Made by a program: the position numbers and the translations under genes. From Treponema sp. (GTDB taxonomy: Bacteria; Spirochaetota; Spirochaetia; Treponematales; Treponemataceae), in contig JAFZLA010000079.1 in assembly GCA_017551705.1 (NCBI GenBank), forward strand, positions 1 to 47,895: a stretch of 47,895 nt of DNA. The letters run 5' to 3'. The notes under the pieces are model-generated. The model made no database searches, had not been told where the DNA came from, and was given only the letters and a program-made list of their open reading frames with translations. Positions 32,734 to 41,621 of this stretch are shown here, piece after piece (positions within the stretch are counted from its first letter, which is position 1; each line of letters opens with the position of its first letter).

Positions 32734-34773
32734 ATGGCAGAGGATTATTCCGGACCTTCCAAACCCAAGGCTGTTTGGGAACCTGGCACATTGGACGCTA
32801 CTCGCAAGAACATAGGCGCGATTGACAAAGAAGAAGCCGCCCGCATGACAAAAGTTTTGGGCGGCGAGATCATGACCGAAAAATCAGTGCCCATCGATTA
32901 TTCCAAGCTGCCAAAACGCGCGCCGTCCCATCGCGTTGTCCGCTCCTCGACAAACGTTTCGGCGCAAATGGCAAAAAGCTCCTCTTCTGCGGGCGGCGGC
33001 TCGGCTGGCAGTTCCAGCTCGGCTCCAAGCGCTCCAAAGAAAAAAGTCACGCGGGCGGCCAACCTTCCGCAAATTTCTTCAAAAGACAACGCAAAAATCG
33101 ACAAGCTCATGATGAGCGACGCCTTTGCCATAAAGCCCAACTACGGCTTGTTCAACTTTTTAAAAAAATTGGCCAAAGACGGTTCCGAAAAAGTAATTCC
33201 AGAATTTGCCGAAATCACCTTAAAGGCTCACCTTGACCACATCAATGCCTTTATAACCGTCATCAAATCGATAATACAATTCGCGCCCGACACATACAAG
33301 GCCCGCGTCCAAAATGAAACCGAAATGAAATTCCGCCTGCTTAGAAAAATTTCGGAATGGTCTACAAAGGACGCAAAGCTCGCTTACGTCAACTTGGAAA
33401 CTTTGCAAGAAGCGCCTGTGGTGGCCGACTTGGTTCCCTTTGTAAAAGCGGTCTACAGAATGTTGATAACGATTCATTTTGTCGGCGAGCCTGCCATAGT
33501 TCGCGCCATAAAAGAAGTTTACGCCGACTTGCTCCACTACCCCAACGCGGACAAAGACAAATTTTCCCGCCTTGCAAAAGAGGCCATCACCGAGTGGATG
33601 TATCTTTACACGCGCATCATAAGAGGCTTGTACCCGCTTTTGATGAGAATGTGCGGAACTCCTTACGACGAGTTCCCTCACTTCTTTGTTGCGCAAGTTT
33701 CCTCCATAATGAATTTCTTGGGCCTAAAAAAATTTGACTTGATATTGCCCGAAAAGAAAGTCGACCCCGAAGAAGTCCGCAAGGCAAAGGAAGCGGAGGA
33801 CAAGGCCAAAGAGGCGGAAGAAAAAAAGAAAGAGCAAGAAAAAGCCGAAGCCTCGCAAAACGAAATGGTCGAAAAAGGCCTGGCGCTTTTGGACCGTCTT
33901 TTCCCTGGAGCGGGATTCTTAAAGCTGGACACCTTCCCGGACATGTGGCCTTACTTTGACCCGCTTTACGATTTTGACGAAGCCTATTTGATGCTGTCGC
34001 CGGAAAACCCGGTTCAAATCACGATAATCCTTTGCGAAATTTTGCAAGACCTTTTCCGCGCCTGCAACAAAATGCAATTCAATGTTGAACAAAATCCAAC
34101 CTTCACATCAAAGGAAGACAATATTACAAAGGCTCTTAGCGAATGGCCTGTTTACGTAGACACATTGTTCAGCAGGGATTATGGCGAACAGCTCAAGCAA
34201 TTGGTAAACCAAACATACACGCAGGCAACTTACATCCAAACACGCGCCGGAAAAAAATGCGTCACCGACATTCTTTGGCTTACAAAATACAGCTTCCTTC
34301 CGCACTTTACTTTTGAGCAACTTTTGTTGGAGCGACCTATCAACAACAACAAGTACTTGGCATTGTTCATCAGAACGGCCTTTTTGCGCGACGCCTTTAA
34401 CGATTTGGCAAAACAAATCGCCCAAAGCGAAGCAAACCGCGGAACAATCGGCGGTCTCAACAATCCTTGGGCGCACTACGACTTTGAGATTACCTCGCCG
34501 ATTTCAAAGCGCCTTGACGTTTTGCTCAACGCAAAAGACAAGAGCGAAAACACAACGGCCAACAACGCGAACATAATCAAGTACATCTCGTTCATAGTTT
34601 CTGTTCTTGACTGGTGGATCAACTCGCGCGGCTCGCCGGCCTACAAAGCCGACTCGCGCAAAATCTATCGCACCGTTCCAGGAACGCAGGAACCCGCCTT
34701 CTCGGTGGAGCCGCGCGAAGACCAAGACTCCCTCTTTGCCTCCGCCGTCCGCGCCGCCGTACAAAAGAAATAG
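32734..34773 (+). CDS. Large conserved-looking cytoplasmic protein of unknown function
   Basis: 679 residues, no signal peptide and no membrane helix. The N-terminal ~125 residues are low complexity (Ser/Ala/Gly/Lys-rich, likely disordered). A mostly helical body follows, interrupted around residues 348-372 by a charged coiled-coil segment (RKAKEAEDKAKEAEEKKKEQ). I recognise no family. Long aromatic-rich helices such as EWMYLYTRIIRGLYPLLMRM suggest a scaffold fold rather than an enzyme, and no catalytic motif is visible. It has its own promoter and converges on the acyl-CoA synthetase gene with 9 bp between stops. Its codon use resembles the neighbours, so it is probably a resident lineage-specific gene. 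Confidence 0.8.
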   Translation: MAEDYSGPSKPKAVWEPGTLDATRKNIGAIDKEEAARMTKVLGGEIMTEKSVPIDYSKLPKRAPSHRVVRSSTNVSAQMAKSSSSAGGGSAGSSSSAPSAPKKKVTRAANLPQISSKDNAKIDKLMMSDAFAIKPNYGLFNFLKKLAKDGSEKVIPEFAEITLKAHLDHINAFITVIKSIIQFAPDTYKARVQNETEMKFRLLRKISEWSTKDAKLAYVNLETLQEAPVVADLVPFVKAVYRMLITIHFVGEPAIVRAIKEVYADLLHYPNADKDKFSRLAKEAITEWMYLYTRIIRGLYPLLMRMCGTPYDEFPHFFVAQVSSIMNFLGLKKFDLILPEKKVDPEEVRKAKEAEDKAKEAEEKKKEQEKAEASQNEMVEKGLALLDRLFPGAGFLKLDTFPDMWPYFDPLYDFDEAYLMLSPENPVQITIILCEILQDLFRACNKMQFNVEQNPTFTSKEDNITKALSEWPVYVDTLFSRDYGEQLKQLVNQTYTQATYIQTRAGKKCVTDILWLTKYSFLPHFTFEQLLLERPINNNKYLALFIRTAFLRDAFNDLAKQIAQSEANRGTIGGLNNPWAHYDFEITSPISKRLDVLLNAKDKSENTTANNANIIKYISFIVSVLDWWINSRGSPAYKADSRKIYRTVPGTQEPAFSVEPREDQDSLFASAVRAAVQKK

Positions 34774-34782
34774 GAACGCGGC

Positions 34783-36420
34783 TTAGCCCTCGTTTTCATA
34801 CGCGACCAAGTGCTCTTGGCCGTACATTTTGCGAAGCTTGGGCTTTTCGATTTTGCCAGTGGGGTTTCGCGGAACAGGAGCGAAAATAATTTTGCGCGGC
34901 CTCTTGTAGCGCGGAAGTTCCGTGCAAAACTCGTTGATTTCTTCTTCGGTGGCGGTCATGCCTTCCTTTAATTGTATGACCGCGCCGGCGATTTCGCCCA
35001 AGCGCTTGTCGGGCAGGCCAATAACCGCGACGTCGTGTATCTTGTCGTTCTTGCGCAAAAAGTCTTCGATTTGAACTGGATACAAGTTTTCGCCGCCGCA
35101 AACGATGACGTCCTTGGCGCGGTCAACCAAGTAGTAAAAGCCTTCGGGGTCTTGCATCGCGACGTCGCCGGTGTCCAACCATTCGCCATGCAAAACTTCC
35201 GCCGTCGCTTCCGGGTTGTTAAAGTACTCTTTCATCACGCCTGGGCCTTTGACATAAAGAATGCCGGCCTTTCCGCGCTCGACTTCCTTTCCGGTCTCGT
35301 TGTCCACAATCTTGCATTCCCAGCCGTAGCCCGGAACGCCGATGGCGCCCACTTTGCGGACGTTTTCAACGCCAAGGTGAACGCAGCCAGGTCCGATGCT
35401 CTCGGACAAGCCGTAATTGGTGTCGTATTGGTGGTTGGGAAAATATTCCAGCCAGTGCTTTACAAGGCTGGGCGGAACCGGCTGCGCGCCGATGTGCATC
35501 AATCGCCATTGGTCAAGCTGGTAATCCGCCGCTTTTATTTTTCCGCTGTCCAGGGCGTCAAGAATGTCTTGCGCCCACGGAACCAAAAGCCAAACGATCG
35601 TGCATTTTTCGCGGCTAACGGTTCCCAAAATGTATTCGGGCTTGGTTCCCTTTAACAAAACGGCGCGGCTGCCGGACACCAAAGAGCCAAACCAGTGCAT
35701 TTTGGCGCCAGTGTGGTAGAGCGGCGGAATGCACAAAAAGCAGTCCGAGCGGCTTGTGGAATGGTGCTTTTGTTCCACCAAGGCCGCGTGCATTAACGCG
35801 CGCTGGGTGTGCAAAATCGCTTTGGGGAATCCTGTCGTTCCGCTAGAAAAATAAATGGCCGCGTCGTCGTCGTCCTTAAGCTCGATTGCGGGCGCCTTGC
35901 TGGGATAGTCGGCCACAAGCTCTCGGTAGCTTTCGGCAAAGGTCGGACAGTTTTCGCCAACATAAATCAAAAGGCGGTTCTTGTTCAACTTTTCTTCTAT
36001 CTGCTCAACGCGGCCAATAAATTCCGGCCCAAAAAGCAAAACGTCAACTTCGGCCAAATCGGCGCAATACAAAATCTCGTCGGCCGAATATCTAAAATTC
36101 ATCGGAACGACAATCGCGCCCGACTTTAACACTCCAAAGTAAATCGGAAGCCATTCCAAGCAGTTCATCATCAAAATGGCAACCTTGTCGCCGCGCTTGA
36201 TTCCCCGCGCCAAAAGCATATTGGCCATTCGGTTGGCTTTTTCGTCAAAGACCCGCCATGTTATTTCGCGGCGATAAAAAGTCTTGTCCGTGGATTGAAT
36301 CAAGTCATAGTCTTTCCACGTTATTTTTCTTGTCTCTTCTTGTTCAGGGTTGACTTCTACAAGAGCGACCTCGTCGCCGTAAAGCTTGCGGTTTTTTTCC
36401 AAAAATTCTGTGATTGCCAT
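34783..36420 (-). CDS. AMP-forming acyl-CoA synthetase (AMP-binding enzyme)
   Basis: 545 residues. ANL-superfamily motifs: phosphate loop YFSSGTTGFPKA, YGLSESIG, GEWLDTGDVAMQDPEGFYYLVDRAKDVIVCGGENLYP (the A5-A8 core) and the C-terminal catalytic Lys in PTGKIEKPKLR. It activates a carboxylic acid to its adenylate and transfers it to CoA. Length and the FRYSADEI/GVMKEYFNNPEAT pattern suggest a fatty or medium-chain acid; acceptor and substrate cannot be fixed from sequence. Monocistronic; TATAAT lies 8 nt before the ATG and no Shine-Dalgarno is seen. Confidence 0.92.
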   Translation of the reverse strand: MAITEFLEKNRKLYGDEVALVEVNPEQEETRKITWKDYDLIQSTDKTFYRREITWRVFDEKANRMANMLLARGIKRGDKVAILMMNCLEWLPIYFGVLKSGAIVVPMNFRYSADEILYCADLAEVDVLLFGPEFIGRVEQIEEKLNKNRLLIYVGENCPTFAESYRELVADYPSKAPAIELKDDDDAAIYFSSGTTGFPKAILHTQRALMHAALVEQKHHSTSRSDCFLCIPPLYHTGAKMHWFGSLVSGSRAVLLKGTKPEYILGTVSREKCTIVWLLVPWAQDILDALDSGKIKAADYQLDQWRLMHIGAQPVPPSLVKHWLEYFPNHQYDTNYGLSESIGPGCVHLGVENVRKVGAIGVPGYGWECKIVDNETGKEVERGKAGILYVKGPGVMKEYFNNPEATAEVLHGEWLDTGDVAMQDPEGFYYLVDRAKDVIVCGGENLYPVQIEDFLRKNDKIHDVAVIGLPDKRLGEIAGAVIQLKEGMTATEEEINEFCTELPRYKRPRKIIFAPVPRNPTGKIEKPKLRKMYGQEHLVAYENEG

Positions 36421-36428
36421 AATGTATT

Positions 36429-36457
36429 ATTATAGCGCGCTTTTTGCAGTTTGTGGA
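36429..36457 (-). promoter_or_regulatory. Promoter of the acyl-CoA synthetase gene
   Basis: On the - strand TCCACA (36452-36457), 17 bp, TATAAT (36429-36434), then 8 nt to the ATG. Its -35 overlaps the -35 of the divergent exporter promoter. Confidence 0.6.
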
Positions 36458-36481
36458 CATTTTCGCGCGTTTATGTTAAAT
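36454..36481 (+). promoter_or_regulatory. Promoter of the small-exporter gene
   Basis: TGGACA (36454-36459), 16 bp, TTAAAT (36476-36481), 7 nt, ATG; no Shine-Dalgarno. The -35 shares bases with the divergent promoter, so the two may compete for polymerase. Confidence 0.5.
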
Positions 36482-36488
36482 TACCTTC

Positions 36489-36968
36489 ATGTTCTTAAAA
36501 TACCTTTGGATTTTCTTTATCAGCATGGTTCCGTTAATTGAATTGCGCGGCGCGATTCCAGTTTCGCAGGCCCTGGGCTTGCCAATAATTCCTTCATACG
36601 CCGTTTGCATTGTCGGCAACATGCTTCCCGTTCCAATAATCTTTTTGTTCGCCCGCCGTTTTTTGGAATGGGGCCAGGACAAAAAATACATCGATAAGAT
36701 TTGCCAATTTTTTTTAGTCAAAGGAAGCGAAGCCGGCAAAAAAATGCAGGCCAAAGCCGGACGCACTTTGTTTGTGGCGCTTTTTTTGTTTGTGGGAATT
36801 CCTCTCCCTGGAACAGGAGCGTGGACTGGAACTTTGGCCGCAAGCCTTTTGGACATGAATTTTAAGGAAACAGTGATTGCCGTCACGCTTGGCGTTTTGT
36901 TCGCAGGCGTAATCATGATGGCAATCAGTTTTGGCGTCGCGGGAGCGGCTGGAGCCGTCGCAGGCTAA
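36489..36968 (+). CDS. Small multidrug-export family membrane protein (COG2426/DedA-like)
   Basis: 159 residues with about four hydrophobic segments. The motifs MVPLIELRGAIPVSQALGLP, CIVGNMLPVPIIFLFARR and FVGIPLPGTGAWTGTLAASLLDM are those of the 'putative small multi-drug export protein' family (COG2426). The paired re-entrant-like ELRGAIP and PLPGTGAWTG elements recall DedA/VTT lipid-scramblase proteins, so a membrane-lipid role is as likely as drug export (inference). Single gene. Confidence 0.85.
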   Translation: MFLKYLWIFFISMVPLIELRGAIPVSQALGLPIIPSYAVCIVGNMLPVPIIFLFARRFLEWGQDKKYIDKICQFFLVKGSEAGKKMQAKAGRTLFVALFLFVGIPLPGTGAWTGTLAASLLDMNFKETVIAVTLGVLFAGVIMMAISFGVAGAAGAVAG

Positions 36969-36979
36969 GCAAACAAAAA

Positions 36980-37008
36980 CCCGCGCCGTTCGGGCGCGGG
37001 CATTACAA
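36980..37008 (-). terminator. Terminator of the GH16 operon
   Basis: CCCGCGCC-GTTCG-GGCGCGGG, 8-bp GC stem at 36980-37000. Read on the - strand it is followed by TTTTTGTTT, so it ends the leftward operon. The + side lacks a T-run but may still slow transcription from the exporter gene. Confidence 0.85.
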
Positions 37009-38394
37009 CTAATTCACTTTCTTAACAACAACATTCTTTATCACAATGTCCGCCGTGGACCCTTGGTTTCCCATGTTGAATTCGACGCGGCCCATTGGAT
37101 CGGTGTCGTCCTTCATCGTAAAGTTGAATGAAAAATGCTGTTCCTTTTTGGTCAGCTCAACCTTGGTGTCCTTAAAGTAGCGGATCCAGTTGCGTTCCGG
37201 AGCGGACACGGCGGCGAGCATCGTTCTCGGCGACGACGCTTTTGCGTCAAACGAAAACTCGTAAGTACAACCTTTTTCTATAGGAATTCCGACATGGAAA
37301 ATTTGAACGCTGTATTCAAGCGAGCCGGCTTTCTTTGTCTTGATTGTAAGGGCGCCATTGCCAATCGTTGCCGTTCCCTCTCCGCCGCCGGCCGTGTAAA
37401 AGTCCCAGCCCGTTCCGTCGCCCATGTCTTCCTTTTCGGTAAACTTGGAATTGCGGACAAAATTTCCGTCGGCGTCAGGCTCGCGCAAAACGATTTTCTT
37501 TTCGGGCATCTTGACGTTTTCGTCGTAAAATTTCTTTTGGTAGACGCGAACGTAGTCAACAATGAGCCGCGCGTTTTCGGCAAACTTGGCGTTCTTTTCT
37601 GGGTAGCCCACCCAAGTTCCGCCGACGGCAAGGTTTAGGATGATGTAAAAATGCTTGTTAAAAGGCGCGGGATATGGCCTTCCATCTCCGTTAGCGCGCG
37701 GACGAGTGAACCATTCGTTGGTCTTGTAGTAAAGCTTTCCGTCAACATACCAGCGGAATTCGCCAGGGTCCCATTCCACTGCGTAAACATGGAACTCTTT
37801 TGAAAAGTCGCCTTCGGTCAGAGTGTATTTTCCCTGCTGCTGTGTGTGCGGCTCGCCGTAGTGAATCGTTCCAAAGGTGCGATTTGTTTCGTCGCCAAGC
37901 ACTTCCATAATGTCAATTTCGCCGCAGCGGGGCCAAGGGCCGTAATGGCCTTCGCTTGAGGGCATCATCCAAAATGCCGGCAAAAAGCCTTTTCCGCTAG
38001 GAACTTTTATGCGCGCCTCAAAGCGGCCGTATTTAAAGACATGCTTTCCAAAGGTGTTGATTCTGCCCGAAGTGTATTCGTTGGTCTTTTTGTTCTTGAG
38101 CGCCTGGATTACAAGACAGCCGTCCTTGACGTAAGTGTTCTCTGGCGATGTGACGTAAGCTTGAAGCTCCGCGTTGACCCAGCCGGGCTCGTGAGTTTCA
38201 AACTTCCAGTTGTCCATGTTGAGCGAATCGCCGTCGAAATTTTCTTCCCACACCAAGTCCGCGTCTGTGTAAAGGTCGCTCTGCAAACCGGGAGCGGGCG
38301 TTGTTGGCGCTATGGCCTCATTTTTTGGCGAACATCCCGCCAAAAGCAAAACCGCAATGGCCAAAAACGGCGCGGCCGCGATAAGTTTTTTCAT
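37009..38394 (-). CDS. GH16 beta-glucanase lipoprotein (lichenase/laminarinase type)
   Basis: 461 residues. Lipobox LLLAGC with lipidated Cys21, then a GH16 jelly roll: LVWEENFDGDSLNMDNWKFE, GRFEARIKVPSGKGFLPAFWMMP, catalytic E159-I-D161-I-M-E164 in CGEIDIMEVLG, YAVEWDPGEFRWYVDG. The nucleophile, helper Asp and acid/base are all present, so it should cleave beta-1,3- or mixed-linkage beta-glucan. Residues ~320-461 form a carbohydrate-binding-module-4/9-like beta domain (FVRNSKFTEKEDMGDGTGWDFY). GGAGG before ATG 38394; a longer frame to 38451 overlaps the upstream gene and lacks a site. Fits a gut or rumen organism feeding on plant or fungal glucan. Confidence 0.93.
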   Translation of the reverse strand: MKKLIAAAPFLAIAVLLLAGCSPKNEAIAPTTPAPGLQSDLYTDADLVWEENFDGDSLNMDNWKFETHEPGWVNAELQAYVTSPENTYVKDGCLVIQALKNKKTNEYTSGRINTFGKHVFKYGRFEARIKVPSGKGFLPAFWMMPSSEGHYGPWPRCGEIDIMEVLGDETNRTFGTIHYGEPHTQQQGKYTLTEGDFSKEFHVYAVEWDPGEFRWYVDGKLYYKTNEWFTRPRANGDGRPYPAPFNKHFYIILNLAVGGTWVGYPEKNAKFAENARLIVDYVRVYQKKFYDENVKMPEKKIVLREPDADGNFVRNSKFTEKEDMGDGTGWDFYTAGGGEGTATIGNGALTIKTKKAGSLEYSVQIFHVGIPIEKGCTYEFSFDAKASSPRTMLAAVSAPERNWIRYFKDTKVELTKKEQHFSFNFTMKDDTDPMGRVEFNMGNQGSTADIVIKNVVVKKVN

Positions 38395-38431
38395 AAAAAT
38401 TCCTCCAAAATTTATTTTTGATTTATTCAAA

Positions 38432-40978
38432 CTAATACTTTCGAACAACAAGAAGATTGTGGACTCTCTTTCCTGTCGGATCCACAGTGTCCAAACTTAT
38501 CGTGTTTCCGTGAACGTCCCTAAAGCTGTAAACAGTTCTGTTTTTGAGCATTGAAATGCCGTTCACCGTAACTGTGTTGAATTCGCTGTCGCTCCAGCTG
38601 GCCACGCACACTTCGATTTCGTCCGCGGGAACATCGTAGTAGTAAGTCTTGACTCCGCTTCCTTGCTCCACGCTTATCGAGGTACACTTGTAATAGCCCT
38701 TCTTTCCTACAAGTATCAAAGACGTGTCGCCGTTGTAGGCGCTTGCCGGAACGTTGGTTCCGTTAATCTTGGAAGCGGTTTCTTGCGTTGAAGCAGGAGT
38801 TGTTGGCTGCGATGGCGTTGGGTCTTGAGTTGTTGCGGGCTGTGTCTGCTGCCCGCCATTGTTTGTGTTGGAACCTGTGTTGCTTGGCGCGGCGGCTGTC
38901 TCCTTTTTAGGAAGCGTCACGACAAGGCTTTTTGTTTGCGACAAGCGGGCGTAAGAATTGTCCGCCAAGTTTTTAAGCGCGAACGAAATGGGAACCATAT
39001 TGTCGATGTCCAGCGAAAGGCTTGTTCCCAACTTTATCCAGTTGAAAATTCCGTCAAGGTCGCTGATAGAATAAACTTTTTCGGACACGGTGATTGAGCG
39101 GACGGTCGTTCCGTTTTGCGCCCACTTGGCGCTTATGTCGGGATTGGCCCGCAAGCCCGTCGAGCCCCTGTTCTTTTTGTCGCGGGGCCTGCAAGAGACA
39201 AAATCTTTTATAATTTCTTCGCTGGACAAGTCTGAGCAAACGACAAAGTAAGCCATGCGTCCATAGTCAACCGAAGAAATGTAATACGGCGTGACGTTCT
39301 TCAACAAAGCGGGCGAGGCGGCTTTTTGGTCAACCGCAAAAAAATCAATCGGCAGCTCCGGCGAGTCTACGTTTGCCGAATAAAATTTTTGCCTGATTTT
39401 AATTAGCGTGTAAGTTTTTTCGGGATTCCAATTGTAGGCGCTCATCGCGTACGATACCTTGTCGCGCGCCGCTCCCATTCCGGTAGAAATGGCCAAGTCT
39501 TCCAAAGAATAAATTCTTTGGAACTCATAGTCGCAGTCGGCGTTCAAAGACGACGCGTAAATTTTTGCGACGCGCTTTATTTCTTTTGTCGAAAGGTTTC
39601 CGTCGTTAGGATATTCCAGCGCGACCGAAGCCAAGTTCCTTCCGTCATAATTCAAATGACAACTAATCGGAAGCCGCGACGCGTAAGGAATTGAATTAAA
39701 GGCTTGGCTTGCAACCGACTCGCCTTCGACAATCGCTCCGGGATAAATTGTCTTTTCCATCGACGGAATGTAAACTCCAAAATCGGATGTTGACGCGGAA
39801 AGCGAAAGGTTCGCCGTTCCGTCGCCGCGGGGAACGACGTTCCTTGTGACAGAGAACGGAGCGTAATTGGCTGTCAAAAGATAAATATTTGAGTAAGAAT
39901 AATTTTTGCTTAAACCAATAAGTTTTTTATAGAACAAATAGAGGTTTGTTTCGTAAGGGGCGTTTTTGTAATTTCCCAATTCCGAAAACAGCCGGCCGGC
40001 CTCTTCGTATGACGGCAAGGTTCGCTCGTTGCGGTAAATATAAGCCAAGTGATATTTTACTTGCAAAATTTGTTCTTGCGCGTCCTTGTAGTTTCCTGCG
40101 TAAGACAAGTATTGAATTACTTCTTTATAATCTTGCTTGGTCTTTGCCTGACCCAACAAAACCATCGCGATTTCGTAGCTTAAAATTTGAACGCGGTCGT
40201 TGCAATCTTTGTAGTTGCGCGACCATGCAAGCGCGTTTCTGTACCAAGTGATCGCTTGCTTGTTGCCTTCAACCGTGTTGAGGCGCTCGTATTCCTGGCC
40301 GTTAAGGTAGCACAACTCGGCGCACCTTGCGGCAGTCTGGCCGATTCCGCTGTAAGTGGACTCAGCCTTTTTGTAAATTTCGATTATCCAAATTCTTTCT
40401 TGCGCGTCCCTTCCAGGGAAAAACGCTTCGGCAATATTGTAATAAAATTCGGCCAAACCTTTTTTGGATTCGACAGCCATTCCGGCAAAGTCGTCGGAAT
40501 ATTTGACCACTTCATGCTCGCCGGTTTTTTCGTCGTACAAGGTTCTGGGCAAAACAGAAACAGCCTTTTTAATTCTTGCCAAACCGTTGTAGGCCAAAAT
40601 TATTTTTTCGCTTGTTTTGATTACATTCGAAATGTCGGGGTGGGTCAACACGCTTTTTAGGCTGGAACAACTTTCGCCGCAATTTTTTATGGCTTGGATT
40701 TCTGAAGAGCCGTATTTGGCCGCAAATTCCTTTCTGACTTGGGCGACGCTTTCCTGCGGCTTCATCTCTTCCACCGTAGAAGGATATATTTCTATAAATA
40801 ACGCTATCGCTTCCGCCTGGTCCTTTTTGCCGTTAGAAATGATTTTGCAAAGAACTTCGATAGCCGAAACTTTGTCGCCAGACAAAACTAAATTTCTGGC
40901 CCTCTTTACGGAAACACAACTGGAAAGACCTACCAAAAGTAAAATTGAAAGAGCAAAAATATACGAATGTTTTTTCAT
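38432..40978 (-). CDS. Large lipoprotein with TPR-like repeats, unknown function
   Basis: 848 residues. Lipobox VGLSSC, lipidated Cys21. Residues ~180-400 are helical repeats of TPR/SEL1 appearance (FYYNIAEAFFPGRDAQERIWIIEIYKKAE, CNDRVQILSYEIAMVLLGQAKTKQDYKEVIQYLSYAGNYKDAQEQ). A beta-rich middle region follows, then a Thr/Gln/Pro/Asn-rich linker (near 690-735) and a final ~110-residue domain with many Tyr and Val. The linker resembles those joining modules in extracellular polysaccharide proteins. Second gene of a three-gene operon ending in the GH16 enzyme (37-nt gap), so it may assist glucan capture or envelope assembly (inference). Start has AGAGG 5 nt upstream. Confidence 0.8.
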   Translation of the reverse strand: MKKHSYIFALSILLLVGLSSCVSVKRARNLVLSGDKVSAIEVLCKIISNGKKDQAEAIALFIEIYPSTVEEMKPQESVAQVRKEFAAKYGSSEIQAIKNCGESCSSLKSVLTHPDISNVIKTSEKIILAYNGLARIKKAVSVLPRTLYDEKTGEHEVVKYSDDFAGMAVESKKGLAEFYYNIAEAFFPGRDAQERIWIIEIYKKAESTYSGIGQTAARCAELCYLNGQEYERLNTVEGNKQAITWYRNALAWSRNYKDCNDRVQILSYEIAMVLLGQAKTKQDYKEVIQYLSYAGNYKDAQEQILQVKYHLAYIYRNERTLPSYEEAGRLFSELGNYKNAPYETNLYLFYKKLIGLSKNYSYSNIYLLTANYAPFSVTRNVVPRGDGTANLSLSASTSDFGVYIPSMEKTIYPGAIVEGESVASQAFNSIPYASRLPISCHLNYDGRNLASVALEYPNDGNLSTKEIKRVAKIYASSLNADCDYEFQRIYSLEDLAISTGMGAARDKVSYAMSAYNWNPEKTYTLIKIRQKFYSANVDSPELPIDFFAVDQKAASPALLKNVTPYYISSVDYGRMAYFVVCSDLSSEEIIKDFVSCRPRDKKNRGSTGLRANPDISAKWAQNGTTVRSITVSEKVYSISDLDGIFNWIKLGTSLSLDIDNMVPISFALKNLADNSYARLSQTKSLVVTLPKKETAAAPSNTGSNTNNGGQQTQPATTQDPTPSQPTTPASTQETASKINGTNVPASAYNGDTSLILVGKKGYYKCTSISVEQGSGVKTYYYDVPADEIEVCVASWSDSEFNTVTVNGISMLKNRTVYSFRDVHGNTISLDTVDPTGKRVHNLLVVRKY

Positions 40979-41017
40979 AATACCTCTGTATAGGCCTTTC
41001 CGTTTGTTGGTTGGCGG

Positions 41018-41506
41018 TTATTTTACGCCAGTTTTAGCGCTTGTTTTTTGCAATGTGATTTTACTTCTGATTGGATCGTCATACATCAATTGCACAGAAA
41101 CAGCGGAAACAGGCTTGGTAGCTACTTTGAACTGCAAAACGCCTTCAAAGGGAACATTGGCCTTGATGTCCTCTACCGCTTGGTTCTCGTTGGAAATCGG
41201 CGTCCACCACTTTGCGGCTTCAGAATTGTCGATAACCATCATTTGCAATGTCGGAAGGTCAACATTGCTTACAAGCTTAAAGTGAACTTCTATTGTGTCT
41301 CCCGGCTGCGGGAGATTTCCAGAGAAGAATTTAGTGAATGTTGGAGGATTCGTGTTCTGGTAGTTCGGACCGTACTGATTCTTGCTGATAGTCACCACTT
41401 TTCCATTGGTTGTGTCAGCCAAATCAATAACATAATTCTTTCCCTGCGCGAACAGAGAACCCAACAACAAAACAGAGATAAACGCTGTTAAAACAAGTTT
41501 TTTCAT
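41018..41506 (-). CDS. Small exported beta-domain protein, unknown function
   Basis: 162 residues. Signal peptide MKKLVLTAFISVLLLGSLFA with cleavage before QGKN, so periplasmic or secreted. The mature ~140 residues are beta-rich: VVTISKNQYGPNY, LPQPGDTIEVHFKLVSNVDL, EGVLQFKVA, IRSKITLQK. The LP.PGD.IE pattern recalls the IP.GS core of the C-terminal domains of the FecR-domain protein at 7441, possibly the same carbohydrate-binding-like fold (tentative). First gene of the operon with the TPR lipoprotein and GH16 enzyme. AGGAGG 4 nt before the ATG. Confidence 0.8.
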   Translation of the reverse strand: MKKLVLTAFISVLLLGSLFAQGKNYVIDLADTTNGKVVTISKNQYGPNYQNTNPPTFTKFFSGNLPQPGDTIEVHFKLVSNVDLPTLQMMVIDNSEAAKWWTPISNENQAVEDIKANVPFEGVLQFKVATKPVSAVSVQLMYDDPIRSKITLQKTSAKTGVK

Positions 41507-41538
41507 AAAGCCTCCTAATTTTCTTTATCTAAACAACT

Positions 41539-41567
41539 ATTTTAACACAGTTTTACAAAATTCACAA
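41539..41567 (-). promoter_or_regulatory. Promoter of the GH16 operon
   Basis: On the - strand TTGTGA (41562-41567), 17 bp, TAAAAT (41539-41544), with a ~25-nt leader containing AGGAGG. Divergent from the MMPL operon promoter 26 bp away. Confidence 0.6.
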
Positions 41568-41592
41568 AAAAAATAAATTTTTAAAAAGGCGC

Positions 41593-41621
41593 TTGACAAA
41601 TTGATAAAATGGCCGTATATT
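41593..41621 (+). promoter_or_regulatory. Promoter of the MMPL/LolA-like/barrel/ArsR operon
   Basis: Perfect TTGACA (41593-41598), 17 bp, TATATT (41616-41621). The -10 abuts the large palindrome, so the transcription start falls within it. Confidence 0.85.
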
